Part shown: piece by piece, positions 15,501-25,167 of the stretch
Numbering within the stretch: position 1 is the first letter of the stretch
How the letters are laid out: every line of letters starts with the position of its first letter
Source of the DNA: Nitrospirota bacterium
Lineage (GTDB): Bacteria > JACPQY01
Length of the DNA: 64,000 nucleotides
Direction: 5' to 3'
Assembly (NCBI GenBank): GCA_016180645.1
Contig: JACPAV010000013.1
Location: 1-64,000 of the forward strand
Translations under genes and position numbers: made by a program
Notes under the pieces: model-generated
What the model was told of the DNA's origin: nothing
Seen by the model: the letters and a program-made list of their open reading frames with translations, nothing else
Databases searched by the model: none

Positions 15501-15583
15501 GCTTCAAGGCGTTCCTCGCGAAGCCCTACCGGATGGAGGAGGTGGGGCGGACGCTCAAGGAAGTCCTGAGTGCTGGGGACTGA
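12527..15583 (+). CDS. soluble multi-PAS hybrid histidine kinase with C-terminal receiver
   Basis: A 1018-residue protein without membrane helices. Five PAS/PAC units occupy roughly 25-140, 142-268, 275-395, 398-525 and 528-650; typical landmarks are LFGYDPEALIG, LFGYSREELVG, VLGYKPEEIIG and LLGYTGEDCG. HisKA has GGIAHDFNNVLTAV with His662. The ATPase has VLNAVQAT, DWGEGI, YFTTKPGGTGLGLAT. The receiver phosphoacceptor is Asp948 in AVITDLTVPGGMGG, with AKPY. The ATG at 12527 is chosen because everything before it in frame is repeat-derived. The paralogous kinase precedes it, which suggests tandem duplication with PAS exchange. Confidence 0.92.
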   Translation: MNRDGKLTSRRLAERAYTFLSENAVDVAVVVDAEGRVKYVSPWIKRLFGYDPEALIGVSGLSVVHPDDHPVALTALQQGVRKVGPQPLLELRVRRADGSFAHVEVASRNCLDDPEINGFVVLFRDISRYREAQTGAEQQEAERKRLLTALEMTADSVVVSDITGTIVYANKATAAMWGAGNASELIGRNSFDLIAPEDIESALAGMQETLKRGILLNRTYRVVTKHGSRVPVEMTAALIRDDSGNPSGFVGISRDVTERETAAASRRESELKYWHLFETIPDALMIADAATRRIVEANPAAESLFGYSREELVGMNMTGISAEPEATTEAIGAILEGRLSRVPHRIFQRKDGSRFEAEIAVGMFESAGQKYVLGHFRDISSRLRAEESLRLSEARFRRMAETAPDIVMEGNPLSGIEYINGRVFDVLGYKPEEIIGQIGFLASKIHPDDIPIFIESLQTLGSKSEKENAVSQLRVMRKDGGYVVVELRFTALWDEQRERLLILQAVARDITERKRAESALQESSIQYRAVVGQSRDPIYIYEPSTLRVIDANAAFLHLLGYTGEDCGDLTLPHFVDHSVESIRGFLEVVLKRGSLTIGERTWKRKDGSRVPVHVYISRIRRESGDLIFVMAHDLTEQKRMEAERIKWSKLESIGVLAGGIAHDFNNVLTAVLGNVTYAKRDSVAGSEQEDVLLEAERACLRAKHLTRQLLTFARGGAPMKQPTDIARLVEESARMAGSGSRVKLRTWLEPGLNPADADPGQIGQAVQNLVLNAVQATPNGGVVEVRAENILGRSPLEPESGERPFVKISVQDWGEGIPPEHRDRIYDPYFTTKPGGTGLGLATVHSIAQRHGGHLEVRSEVGAGTTVEMFIPTSTGMPEPVESSSRELNRGTGRILLMDDERDVRTTLSRILKRLGYRVRLSREGAQALEIYRGALVRGRKFDAVITDLTVPGGMGGAELIVQLLRMDPSARAIVSSGYSGDPVLARFGEYGFKAFLAKPYRMEEVGRTLKEVLSAGD

Positions 15584-15602
15584 GGGCCGAGGGGGAATCG
15601 AG

Positions 15603-15726
15603 GGTAGCCGCAGGCCATGTTAAATGCCGCGCCGTCCTGGGCGCGGCGACATCGCATGGCCCCATACCCTCCGTGGCATGGGGCTTCAGCCTGCGTTTCG
15701 GACGCGGGCATAAAGCCCGCGCCTAC
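15603..15726 (+). repeat. R2 repeat plus GCGGGC hairpin in intergenic gap
   Basis: Contains CATGTTAAATGCCGCGCCGT, CCTGGGCGCGG and CATGGCCCCATACCCTCCGT, followed by the hairpin GCGGGC-ATAAA-GCCCGC and GCCTACC. A similar tail occurs at 32789-32818. The rest of the 15584-15801 gap shows nothing. Confidence 0.65.
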
Positions 15727-15801
15727 CCAGATGGATGATCTCAGGGCCCAGGACTGAGTAGCCTCGTTGAGTTTTCACATCGGAATGGTTACTCTCTGTC
15801 C

Positions 15802-16491
15802 GTGCCTTTCGACGACTCGGTGATCCCTCACATTGCCCACGATCTCCAGAACCCACTCACTTCCATTCAAGGCTACGCACAGATGATTCTGATGACACAA
15901 GGGGATCAACTGCCTGCGGATGCGCACCGGAACTTAGAAACCGTCCTGCTCTCGTGCGCACAGCTCCGGCGGATGATTCTGACTTTCTCCTACCTTTCTC
16001 AGATCCAATCGGCGGGATTCGAGCTCCAATGGGCCGAAACATCGGCCGACGGCCTGGTGAACAAGGCTGTGGAGGCGATGGCGGGCTACGCCGAAATGCA
16101 AAAAAAGCGCTTGCTCACGGAAACGTCCGCCCCGAACCCGCTTCGAGTCGATGTGGTGCTGCTGGATCTGGCTCTTCAGAACGCGATTGCCAACGGCCTC
16201 GCGCGGGTGAGAGGTGGAGGGGAGGTGCGGGTCCGATCCTGCGAGAAGGCGGGAGGGGTGTGCGAGATCTCGATCGAGGAGGCCGGCCCGGTGATTTCCG
16301 CGGAATTCCGCGATGCGATGTTTGACGCGGCGCAGGTGGATCGAATCAAGCGGGCGGGACTTAAGACGGATCGTGCGCTTGGCCTCGTCCTGTTCAAGAG
16401 GGTGGCCGAGTTGCACCGCGGCTCCGTCGGCATCGAGTCGAGCGAAACGCAGACGAGAATCTGGATGTTCCTTCCGGTGAAGAGGGATTGA
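15802..16491 (+). CDS. atypical minimal histidine kinase
   Basis: A 229-residue protein made only of HisKA and a degenerate ATPase domain. HisKA begins almost at residue 1 (IPHIAHDLQNPLTSIQGYAQ, His13). The N box is reduced to LALQNAIANGLARV and the G boxes are eroded. The motif GLKTDRALGLVLFKRVAELH stands in place of GTGLGL and closely mirrors the kinase at 6787-7992. It may bind ATP weakly, or act as a phosphotransfer or adaptor protein. The start is the GTG at 15802; no in-frame ATG precedes the H-box. The next gene's ATG touches its stop. Confidence 0.78.
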   Translation: MPFDDSVIPHIAHDLQNPLTSIQGYAQMILMTQGDQLPADAHRNLETVLLSCAQLRRMILTFSYLSQIQSAGFELQWAETSADGLVNKAVEAMAGYAEMQKKRLLTETSAPNPLRVDVVLLDLALQNAIANGLARVRGGGEVRVRSCEKAGGVCEISIEEAGPVISAEFRDAMFDAAQVDRIKRAGLKTDRALGLVLFKRVAELHRGSVGIESSETQTRIWMFLPVKRD

Positions 16492-17436
16492 ATGGGCGGT
16501 GCGCCCCAATTATCGGTTCATGGCTCGCCAGCACCTTCGGTGCTGGTGGCGGACGACGACGAATCCGTTCTTACCCTTCTGGGCGACGTGCTCACGCAGA
16601 TGGGGCTTCGGGTGGTGAAAGCGCGGGGCGGGATCGAGGCGATGGCCATGTTCCGAAAGGAGCGGCCGGATCTCGTGATCCTGGATATCGACATGTCGCC
16701 GCCGGACGGCGTGGAAATCTGCCGTCGAATTAAGTCCGACCCGGTGACCGCCCTGACCCCCGTAGTCATGGTGACGGGGGTGGGGACGTCCAAGGAGAAG
16801 CTCAAATCCTTCGAGTACGGCGCAGATGCATACTTTGAGAAGCCCGTGAATCTGTGGGAGTTGCAGGCCCGACTCAAAGGACTGCTGAGGACGAAGAAAT
16901 TGACGGATCATTTGCGGGAGCGCAAGGGTGGGGGCGATCTTGGCCCAAGAGTCCCGGTTCCATCACCTGTCCTCCTGACACCCTCTCCCGCCGGCGGGAG
17001 AGGGGGAGGGGTGAGGGTGTCCACGGCGCGAGGTGAATCCAGCGCGGCGTCTTCCGGGGAATCGGGATTGAAAATCCTCATCGCCGAGGACGAAGCGGCC
17101 ACCTTGGATCTGCTTCGTTCGTTTTTCCAGACCAAAGGGTATGAGGTGGCTCTGGCGGAAGACGGCAAGGAGGCGCTGGCCCGGTTCAAGCCGGGAACGT
17201 TCGCCGCCGTTCTTCTGGATGTGAACATGCCGGGCTTGAGCGGCCTCCAGGCGCTCGAAGAAATCCGCCGCCAGGACGCGCACGTGCCGGTGGTCATGCT
17301 TACCGCGGTGCGGGACAGGACGGTGGCTCATAAGGCGATCGACCTGGGGGCGAATGACTACATCCTCAAACCGTTCAACCTCGAGGCCCTGGAGAAAAAC
17401 CTCATCGTCAAGATCTTGATGAATGAATTTGCGTGA
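16492..17436 (+). CDS. tandem receiver protein (REC-REC)
   Basis: A 314-residue protein with two receivers and no output domain. REC1 (16-135) has phosphoacceptor Asp65 in LVILDIDMSPPDG and Lys117-Pro. REC2 (193-314) has Asp243 in AVLLDVNMPG and the Lys-Pro ILKPF. The linker (~145-190) contains the translated R4 repeat (PSPAGGRGGGVRV). The two receivers may serve as sequential phosphate relays between the neighbouring kinase and the tethered receiver. It begins immediately after the kinase stop and is followed 13 nt later by REC-TM copy 2. Confidence 0.85.
   Translation: MGGAPQLSVHGSPAPSVLVADDDESVLTLLGDVLTQMGLRVVKARGGIEAMAMFRKERPDLVILDIDMSPPDGVEICRRIKSDPVTALTPVVMVTGVGTSKEKLKSFEYGADAYFEKPVNLWELQARLKGLLRTKKLTDHLRERKGGGDLGPRVPVPSPVLLTPSPAGGRGGGVRVSTARGESSAASSGESGLKILIAEDEAATLDLLRSFFQTKGYEVALAEDGKEALARFKPGTFAAVLLDVNMPGLSGLQALEEIRRQDAHVPVVMLTAVRDRTVAHKAIDLGANDYILKPFNLEALEKNLIVKILMNEFA
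16966..17021 (+). repeat. R4 repeat in REC-REC linker
   Basis: ACCCTCTCCCGCCGGCGGGA followed by GAGGGGGAGGGGTGAGGG: a G-rich palindromic repeat of the CTCTCCC...GGGAGAG type. Copies occur at 44490-44536 and 48553-48596. It is read in frame between two domains. Confidence 0.8.
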
Positions 17437-17449
17437 AGGAGCGAACCTT

Positions 17450-18139
17450 ATGAGACGAATCATGGTCATCGATGACGATCCACAGATTGTGGATATGCTG
17501 AAACAGTTTCTCCTGGCTCGGAACTACGACGCGGTGGGGTATGACAGGGCTCTCGACGGCATCCGCGCCCTTGCCGATGTTAAGGTCGACGCGATCATCA
17601 CGGACATCGTCATGCCCGGAATGGACGGGATTGAATTCCTGCGCGCCGTGCGCAATGTGGCGCCCGAGATTCCGGTGCTCCTGATCACGGCCTTTCCCAA
17701 GATGGATTTCGTGCGCAAGGCGCTCGAACACGGCGCGGTTGATTTCCTGTCCAAGCCGCTCAATCTGATCCAGCTCGAACAGGCCGTCAAGAAAATGCTG
17801 GAGCGCACCGATGTGCCCGAGACCGCCAAGCTGTCCTGGAAGGAAAAGAGACTCTCCAAAAAGATCCACAAGCGGATGCAGGAGAAGGAAATCCGCAATC
17901 TGGAAGTTCTCGCCCGGATCAAATGGAAGCTCTGGGATGCCACGGAGGATTTCAGGAAACACCCCGTGTTCTACCTGGGCGCGGTCCTCCTTAGCGCGAG
18001 CCTCCTCTGGGTGGTGGCGGAGGTGACGCAGCGGGCGTCGGCAGCGCGTCAGGACCCCAATTCCCTACCGAGTCTGCTCCGCCGTGCGGTGGAGGCCCTG
18101 GAAAAGGACAACGAGCTGGATTCGACCCGGCCCCGGTAG
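17450..18139 (+). CDS. membrane-tethered receiver (REC-TM), second copy
   Basis: A 229-residue paralogue of 7973-8752. The receiver is at 3-118 (DDD8-10, Asp52 in IITDIVMPGMDG, Lys102-Pro). A strongly basic linker (KEKRLSKKIHKRMQEKE) follows, then one transmembrane helix at ~172-191 (VFYLGAVLLSASLLWVVAEV) and the tail LLRRAVEALEKDNELDSTRPR. The tail matches copy 1 at most positions, so it is under selection. The ATG at 17450 follows GAAGGAGCGAACCTT. The predicted topology is N-in with the tail in the periplasm. It probably localises the phosphosignal to the membrane rather than regulating DNA. Confidence 0.8.
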   Translation: MRRIMVIDDDPQIVDMLKQFLLARNYDAVGYDRALDGIRALADVKVDAIITDIVMPGMDGIEFLRAVRNVAPEIPVLLITAFPKMDFVRKALEHGAVDFLSKPLNLIQLEQAVKKMLERTDVPETAKLSWKEKRLSKKIHKRMQEKEIRNLEVLARIKWKLWDATEDFRKHPVFYLGAVLLSASLLWVVAEVTQRASAARQDPNSLPSLLRRAVEALEKDNELDSTRPR

Positions 18140-18166
18140 CGCACGCGGCCGGCCGAGACGACGACG

Positions 18167-19153
18167 ATGGCCCATCAACCCTTGGCTCAATCCGGTCGCG
18201 TGCTGGTAGTGGACGACGAAGCACAGGTTCGCGAATTGACCGCCCGACTCCTGCGTGGCGCCGGCTGGCTGGTGGATGAGGCCTCAAGCGGGGAGCAGGC
18301 TCTGGAGCTGCTTGTGGCGACGCCGCCGGATCTCGTTTTGCTGGACATCCAGATGCGGGGGATGAGCGGCCACAAGGTTCTTGAGGCCATCCGCTCGTCC
18401 GCGGCAACGCGCTTGTTGCCGGTGATCATGTTGACGGGCGCGGGGACGCGCGACGACAAGCTCCGGGCGATTCAGGAAGGGGTCACTGACTTCATCACCA
18501 AGCCATTTGATACGGAGGAACTTATCGCGCGTGTTGGCTCACTCATTCGGATCAAGTGGTTCACGGACGAGCTGGAAGAGGCGGAACGCGTCATCATCAC
18601 GCTGGCCCGAACCATCGATGCGCGCGACCGCTACACGGCCGGGCACAGCGAGCGTGTGTCGCGATTCGCGGGACTGCTGGGAGAGCGGATCGGTTTGAAC
18701 GACATGGAACTCCGGGCGGTGCGCCGCGGGGCGTTGTTTCATGATCTGGGCAAGATCGCCGTCCGAGACGACGTCCTTCTCAAGAAGGGTGCCCTTACCC
18801 CCGAGGAACAGAATCACATGAAAATCCATCCCGTGGCCGGCCGCGAATTGATTCAGCCCATGAAAAGCATGTCCTACGCCTTGGACGTGGTGTATCACCA
18901 CCACGAACGGATGGACGGATCCGGATACCCCGCGGGATTGAGCGGCGAGGCGATTCCCTTGGCGGCGCGCATCACCATGACGGCCGATATCTACGATGCG
19001 CTCACCTCGGATCGGGTGTATCGGCCCGCGGTGACCCGGGAGCGGGCGATCGAGATGATGACGGAGGAGGCCCGCAAGGGTTGGAGGGACGCGCGGCTGC
19101 TGGACGAATTCAAGGGCGTGTTGGAAAAAATACCGGAAGGGCTTCCCGGCTGA
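18167..19153 (+). CDS. HD-GYP response regulator (putative c-di-GMP phosphodiesterase)
   Basis: A 328-residue RpfG-like protein. The receiver is at 11-128 (Asp60 in LVLLDIQMRG, Lys-Pro TKPF). The HD-GYP domain at ~145-320 has the metal-binding HDLGKIAVRDD and HHHERMDGSGYP motifs, consistent with cyclic-di-GMP hydrolysis. It ends the signalling island and would lower c-di-GMP when phosphorylated. A GGDEF protein of opposite predicted activity lies at 24450-25148. The gene starts 27 nt after REC-TM copy 2, likely in the same transcript. Confidence 0.92.
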   Translation: MAHQPLAQSGRVLVVDDEAQVRELTARLLRGAGWLVDEASSGEQALELLVATPPDLVLLDIQMRGMSGHKVLEAIRSSAATRLLPVIMLTGAGTRDDKLRAIQEGVTDFITKPFDTEELIARVGSLIRIKWFTDELEEAERVIITLARTIDARDRYTAGHSERVSRFAGLLGERIGLNDMELRAVRRGALFHDLGKIAVRDDVLLKKGALTPEEQNHMKIHPVAGRELIQPMKSMSYALDVVYHHHERMDGSGYPAGLSGEAIPLAARITMTADIYDALTSDRVYRPAVTRERAIEMMTEEARKGWRDARLLDEFKGVLEKIPEGLPG

Positions 19154-19157
19154 AGTC

Positions 19158-20531
19158 ATGGCCCGGCCGCGAGTGCTCTGGTTCGGTCCGAGGCTGTTCG
19201 GCCCGGAGAAGTGGGGAAGCCTCGACGTGGTGCGCGCGGGCCCGGACGAGGGGAGTGACATTCAGCTTCCATGGCAAGCCCTCTATTTTCTCGATCCCAT
19301 CGCGAAAGAGGTAAAACCGGACCTCCTTGCGGTGGAAGCCGCCTATGGCTTTCGCATCGCCGACCTCCACCACCTGGGGATCCCGAAGGTGTACACCGTG
19401 TGGGACCCTCAAATCTCCTGGGAATATGAGCGATACTACGTTCCGCTTTTCGACGCGGTGGCCGTCTCTCAACGGGAGTATCTTCGCGACGCCGAGTCGT
19501 CGGGCGCCCAGGCCGTCTGGTTTCCGCACTACTCCTCGCTGACGCCGGAGGAGTGCGATGGGCGCCCCCCGGGCGGTTTCCGGCCGACGGACGTCTGCTT
19601 CGTGGGCAACGTCGAAAGCCCGTTCAGATTCGACCGCTCCCGGCATGATTTCCTGCAATCGGTGGCGGGAAGCCTCCCCAAGGAGGTCACGCACCATTTC
19701 GGCCGGGGCGATTGGAAAGAGATCTACTCCAGGTCCAAGATCGTGCTGAACCATTCCCTGAAAGGGGAAATCAACTTGAGACTGTTCGAGGGGATGTCGT
19801 GTGGCGCCTTGGTGCTGAACCCCGCCACCGGGGCATCGCTCGGAGGGGCGCTCCAATCGGCGGTCCATTTCGCGGAGTACAAACCGGGCGACGCGGACAG
19901 CGCGGTGGAATCCATCCGCTCGTGGCTGGCGCGGAAGGAGGATCTGGACCGGGTGGCCCGGGAGGGACATGCCGCCGTGCGGCACGGACATCTCCTTTTC
20001 CACCGTATGGGGCAGTGGAGCGGGTGGGTGAACGAGTGGAGCGCTCGCGGGCCGAGACCCATTGATCCCGGCCATGGCAACATCCACACCGCGCTCTCAC
20101 TCCTGAGCGTCATTCTGCTGCGCGCGTTTCCCATGGAAGGCGACCACCTTGAAGCGTTCGAGAAGATCGCCAATGTCTACCTGGAGGCGGCGCTGGCTGC
20201 GTGTGAACAAATTCCCTCCGCCTCGCCGTCATTCGCCGCGGCGCAGTTCATTACGGCGATGGTGCAAACCCTGAGGGGGGATGTCTTCGCGTCCCACGCG
20301 GCATTGGAGTCAGTGTACGGCCATCCGGATTTCGAACGCTTGGCGCCGGTGATCGGGGAGTGGGTGGATTCCGGGTCGGGAACGGCGAAGGCGACGGTGC
20401 CGGCGAGCGAAGCGGGCGGGCTCGGCTATCTCGTCCAGATGGTGAGCCGGATCGTCCACTCCGGCAAAGGCCTGATCGGCTTCCGGCTGGATCAGACGCG
20501 GGCGGCTCCTATCGAGGCTAAGAGCCTCTAA
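19158..20531 (+). CDS. CgeB-like glycosyltransferase
   Basis: A 457-residue protein. The first ~300 residues resemble the CgeB/group 1 glycosyltransferase-like family: PRVLWFGPRLFG, TVWDPQISWEYERYY, TDVCFVGNVESP, the acceptor-site KIVLNHSLKGEINLRLFEGMSCGALVL. The remaining ~150 residues are helical and of unknown role. CgeB-type enzymes modify cell surfaces or motility structures in some bacteria. The gene begins 4 nt after the HD-GYP stop, so it may belong to the same operon. Its last seven residues (PIEAKSL) and stop codon come from the R1 repeat starting at 20509, so the original C-terminus has probably been replaced. Confidence 0.75.
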   Translation: MARPRVLWFGPRLFGPEKWGSLDVVRAGPDEGSDIQLPWQALYFLDPIAKEVKPDLLAVEAAYGFRIADLHHLGIPKVYTVWDPQISWEYERYYVPLFDAVAVSQREYLRDAESSGAQAVWFPHYSSLTPEECDGRPPGGFRPTDVCFVGNVESPFRFDRSRHDFLQSVAGSLPKEVTHHFGRGDWKEIYSRSKIVLNHSLKGEINLRLFEGMSCGALVLNPATGASLGGALQSAVHFAEYKPGDADSAVESIRSWLARKEDLDRVAREGHAAVRHGHLLFHRMGQWSGWVNEWSARGPRPIDPGHGNIHTALSLLSVILLRAFPMEGDHLEAFEKIANVYLEAALAACEQIPSASPSFAAAQFITAMVQTLRGDVFASHAALESVYGHPDFERLAPVIGEWVDSGSGTAKATVPASEAGGLGYLVQMVSRIVHSGKGLIGFRLDQTRAAPIEAKSL

Positions 20532-20635
20532 CAGAATGCATAGGGGAGGGCCTTCAGGCCCTCCCGACAAGAGGGAGCATCTGAAGATGCTCCCCTACGA
20601 ATCGGCATTCTGTCAGAGGCTCTTAGCCTCGATAG
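20509..20635 (+). repeat. R1 palindromic element, complete copy
   Basis: A 127-bp element with ~31-bp imperfect terminal inverted repeats: CTATCGAGGCTAAGAGCCTC plus TAACAGAATGC at the left, mirrored at the right. Between them are two hairpins (GGGAGGGCC...GGCCCTCCC and GGGAGCATC...GATGCTCCC). It has no coding capacity. The size and terminal arms are MITE-like, but I see no clear target-site duplication. It overlaps the end of the CgeB-like gene. Confidence 0.9.
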
Positions 20636-20696
20636 GGAATCGAAGCGGCCGCGCCAACGGCGGGCGGTCCGGCAGGAGGCCGGCCGTCCTCTCGAC

Positions 20697-21704
20697 TTAT
20701 TTGGCGGGCAGGAGGGCCGCGATCCGGGGAGAGGGCGGGTCGGAGTAGACCGGGAAACCGGCGAGTTCCGTGACGCGGCTGAAGCTCAGGGGGGCTTCCT
20801 CCTCTCCACGGCAACTGTACCAGCACGCTTTGCAGCCGTTGATGACGTCCGCCCCGGGCTCGAAATCCTTGTAATGAGTCAGGAGGGGAAGCTCGGCGCA
20901 GGGCTTCACCATTCCGGCCGGAGTGATCTGGAACCAGCGGATACCCGCCTTGCACCCATCGATGCCGCCGCCGAAAAAGAAATCCGGGATCCGACTCAGG
21001 TAGTAGTCCGAGCTGAGGATGTTTCGCATCTCGCGCTTGGCGAGGAGGAGCTGCCGGATCGTCCCCAGGAGTTTTTCGCGCGAGGCCTCCGAGATGAAAT
21101 GCCTCGTCTGGCCGTTCTTGGCGGAGGAGTAGGTGCTGAAATTGACGTACATCTCCCGCTCCTTCGCGAAGCGGACGATGGGCAGGAGATCGTCCAGGTT
21201 GTCTTCCATGATGATGGTGTTGAAGGCCACGCGTTCGTAGCCCATCGGTGGGAGGGCCTGGGTAATCTCGGCAATGTGTTCGAACAGATTCTCGCAACCG
21301 CGCGATTTCGTGTGGCGCTCGCCCATGTAATCGAGGGAGATACAGAGTTGATCGAGTCCCGCCTCGCGAAGCGCGCGCGCCTTGTCGAGCGTGAGAAGGG
21401 AGCCGTTCGTGACCATGGAAAGATGAACGAAGAAAGCGGCCTGCTTGATGCTGCGGACGATGTCCGGCAAATCTTTGCGGAGCATGGGTTCGCCGCCGGT
21501 GAGGGTGACGACCATCGGCTTGAACTTGCGCACGATCTCCGCGTAGTCGTCGAGCCGCAGTTCTTCCTCCGTCTTCCAGTAGTCGCAGAAGTCGCAGGTG
21601 GCGTTGCAGAACTTGGTGACCTCCAGGTTGAGATGGACCGGTCGGTTCTGGAGCCTTCCGGTCGCGAAGTGCGCGACACCTTTGACCGCTTTGACGAGTT
21701 GCAT
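20697..21704 (-). CDS. radical SAM protein
   Basis: A 335-residue radical SAM enzyme. The [4Fe-4S]/SAM motif is C33-NAT-C37-DF-C40, followed by the GGE motif VTLTGGEPMLRKD. The C-terminal part holds more Cys (GCKAGIRWF, MVKPCAEL, CKACWYSC), consistent with a SPASM/twitch-type auxiliary cluster. The substrate is unknown; no peptide or cofactor partner is adjacent, and the neighbours are TCA-cycle genes. The ATG at 21704 starts MQLVKAVKGVAHF, typical of such proteins. It is probably cytoplasmic and anaerobic in function. Confidence 0.82.
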   Translation of the reverse strand: MQLVKAVKGVAHFATGRLQNRPVHLNLEVTKFCNATCDFCDYWKTEEELRLDDYAEIVRKFKPMVVTLTGGEPMLRKDLPDIVRSIKQAAFFVHLSMVTNGSLLTLDKARALREAGLDQLCISLDYMGERHTKSRGCENLFEHIAEITQALPPMGYERVAFNTIIMEDNLDDLLPIVRFAKEREMYVNFSTYSSAKNGQTRHFISEASREKLLGTIRQLLLAKREMRNILSSDYYLSRIPDFFFGGGIDGCKAGIRWFQITPAGMVKPCAELPLLTHYKDFEPGADVINGCKACWYSCRGEEEAPLSFSRVTELAGFPVYSDPPSPRIAALLPAK

Positions 21705-21783
21705 GGATCGCTCTGGTATTGAAGCGAAGTTATTTTACATCGAGCGCAATCGAGTTGAAAGACAAATCCGTTTCTTGCGACCA

Positions 21784-21886
21784 AGAGCCTCTAACAGAAT
21801 GCGTAGGGGAGGGTCTTCAGGCCCTCCCGACAAGAGGGAGCATCTGAAGATGCTCCCCTACGAATCGGCATTCTGTTAGAGGCTCT
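21784..21886 (+). repeat. R1 palindromic element, short copy
   Basis: A 103-bp copy with AGAGCCTCTAACAGAATGCG at the left and its inverted form at the right, and the same two internal hairpins as 20509-20635. It lacks the outermost CTATCGAGGCTA arm. It lies upstream of the radical SAM gene in the 21705-22008 gap. Confidence 0.9.
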
Positions 21887-21892
21887 AGAGAG

Positions 21893-21990
21893 GCCGAACC
21901 CCATGCCGAGGATGGTATGGGGCCTTGAAAGGTCGCGGTGCCACGGATGGCACGCCACGGAACATGGCCTCGACAGCAACTATCGAGGTT
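21893..21990 (+). repeat. R2-like degenerate repeat
   Basis: Contains CCGAACCCCATGCCGAGGAT, GGTATGGGGCC, GTGCCACGGATGGCACG and ACTATCGAGGTTCGGCCTCG. These are mixed R2 and R1-end motifs. Together with the R1 copy it fills most of the 304-nt gap between the radical SAM and mdh genes; I see no gene there. Confidence 0.55.
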
Positions 21991-22008
21991 CGGCCTCGGA
22001 CACCTGAG

Positions 22009-22998
<990 letters not shown>

Positions 22999-23043
22999 TC
23001 AGAATTTCATCCCGTACCCGGACGGCCCGGCTCTCACGGGAGC

Positions 23044-24321
<1,278 letters not shown>

Positions 24322-24331
24322 GGCGGCGGAT

Positions 24332-24358
24332 GTTATAGAGTGAATATCCACGTGTCAA
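24332..24358 (-). promoter_or_regulatory. putative promoter of icd
   Basis: On the minus strand TTGACA (24358-24353) is followed after 15 nt by TATAAC (24337-24332). The implied start site is within a few bases of the icd ATG, so the mRNA would be almost leaderless. The spacer is short, which lowers confidence. Confidence 0.4.
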
Positions 24359-24449
24359 TGACGGGGAATATTCGAATGACGATTCTGCCGGTCCTGAAAC
24401 GGACTTCGCGCGTTGCGCGGCCCGGAAGGAGTGGGTAAACTGCTTTTTC

Positions 24450-25148
24450 ATGGATTCACGAAACACGTGGATGTCGTATGCTTTGCTGGTGGTTGGCGCG
24501 CTTGTGCCGTGGCTCGCCACGTACGTGGAGAGCGGCCGGCTCCCGCGCACGCCTGAGGAGACCACTTCCGAGTTGATCACCACCGTGTTCATTCTGTTCC
24601 TCGGGTATGCCGGACTCTCCATCATCCGCAAACAGAACACCGTACTGCAGGAACAAAACCAGCTTCTCGAGACACAATCGCGTACCGACGGCCTGACCGG
24701 GTTGTACAACCACCGCTCGTTTCTGGACGCGCTCAGGGCCGAGGTGAAATCCGCGGAGCTCCGCGGCAATCAACTTTCTCTCGCGTTTCTGGACCTGGAC
24801 GGTTTCAAGGAACTCAACGACTCCCTCGGACATGTGGAAGGAGACCGCATCTTGAGGGAGGTGGCCAAACTTCTGCGCACGCATCTGGGGCGGGTGACCG
24901 AATGGGTGTTTCGCTATGGCGGAGATGAGTTTGCCGTGATCGTGCCGGGGAAATCGAGCGCTCAGGTGGCCCAGATGATCGAACCTCTGGTGGGCGATTT
25001 GGAACTGAGCAGCCACGGGCGCTGTTCGGTGAGCGCCGGCGTGGCGCAGTGGAAGCGGGGGATTTCCGCCGGTGATCTGGTGAAGATGTCGGACAGCGCC
25101 ATGTACCGGGCGAAGGACAATCAAGAGAGCCGGGTGGTGGAGGCGTAG
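24450..25148 (+). CDS. membrane-bound GGDEF diguanylate cyclase
   Basis: A 232-residue protein predicted to make cyclic di-GMP. Two transmembrane helices at ~9-27 and ~42-58 enclose a short external loop. A coiled-coil stretch (KQNTVLQEQNQLLETQ) leads into the GGDEF domain at ~78-230, with intact RYGGDEF (157-161), DLDGFKELND and MSDSAMYRAKD. The RxxD inhibitory site five residues upstream of GGDEF is absent (RVTE), so product feedback is probably lacking. It diverges from icd and stands alone; the R6/R2 repeat follows. Confidence 0.9.
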   Translation: MDSRNTWMSYALLVVGALVPWLATYVESGRLPRTPEETTSELITTVFILFLGYAGLSIIRKQNTVLQEQNQLLETQSRTDGLTGLYNHRSFLDALRAEVKSAELRGNQLSLAFLDLDGFKELNDSLGHVEGDRILREVAKLLRTHLGRVTEWVFRYGGDEFAVIVPGKSSAQVAQMIEPLVGDLELSSHGRCSVSAGVAQWKRGISAGDLVKMSDSAMYRAKDNQESRVVEA

Positions 25149-25167
25149 GAATGAAGTGCGCACGGGT

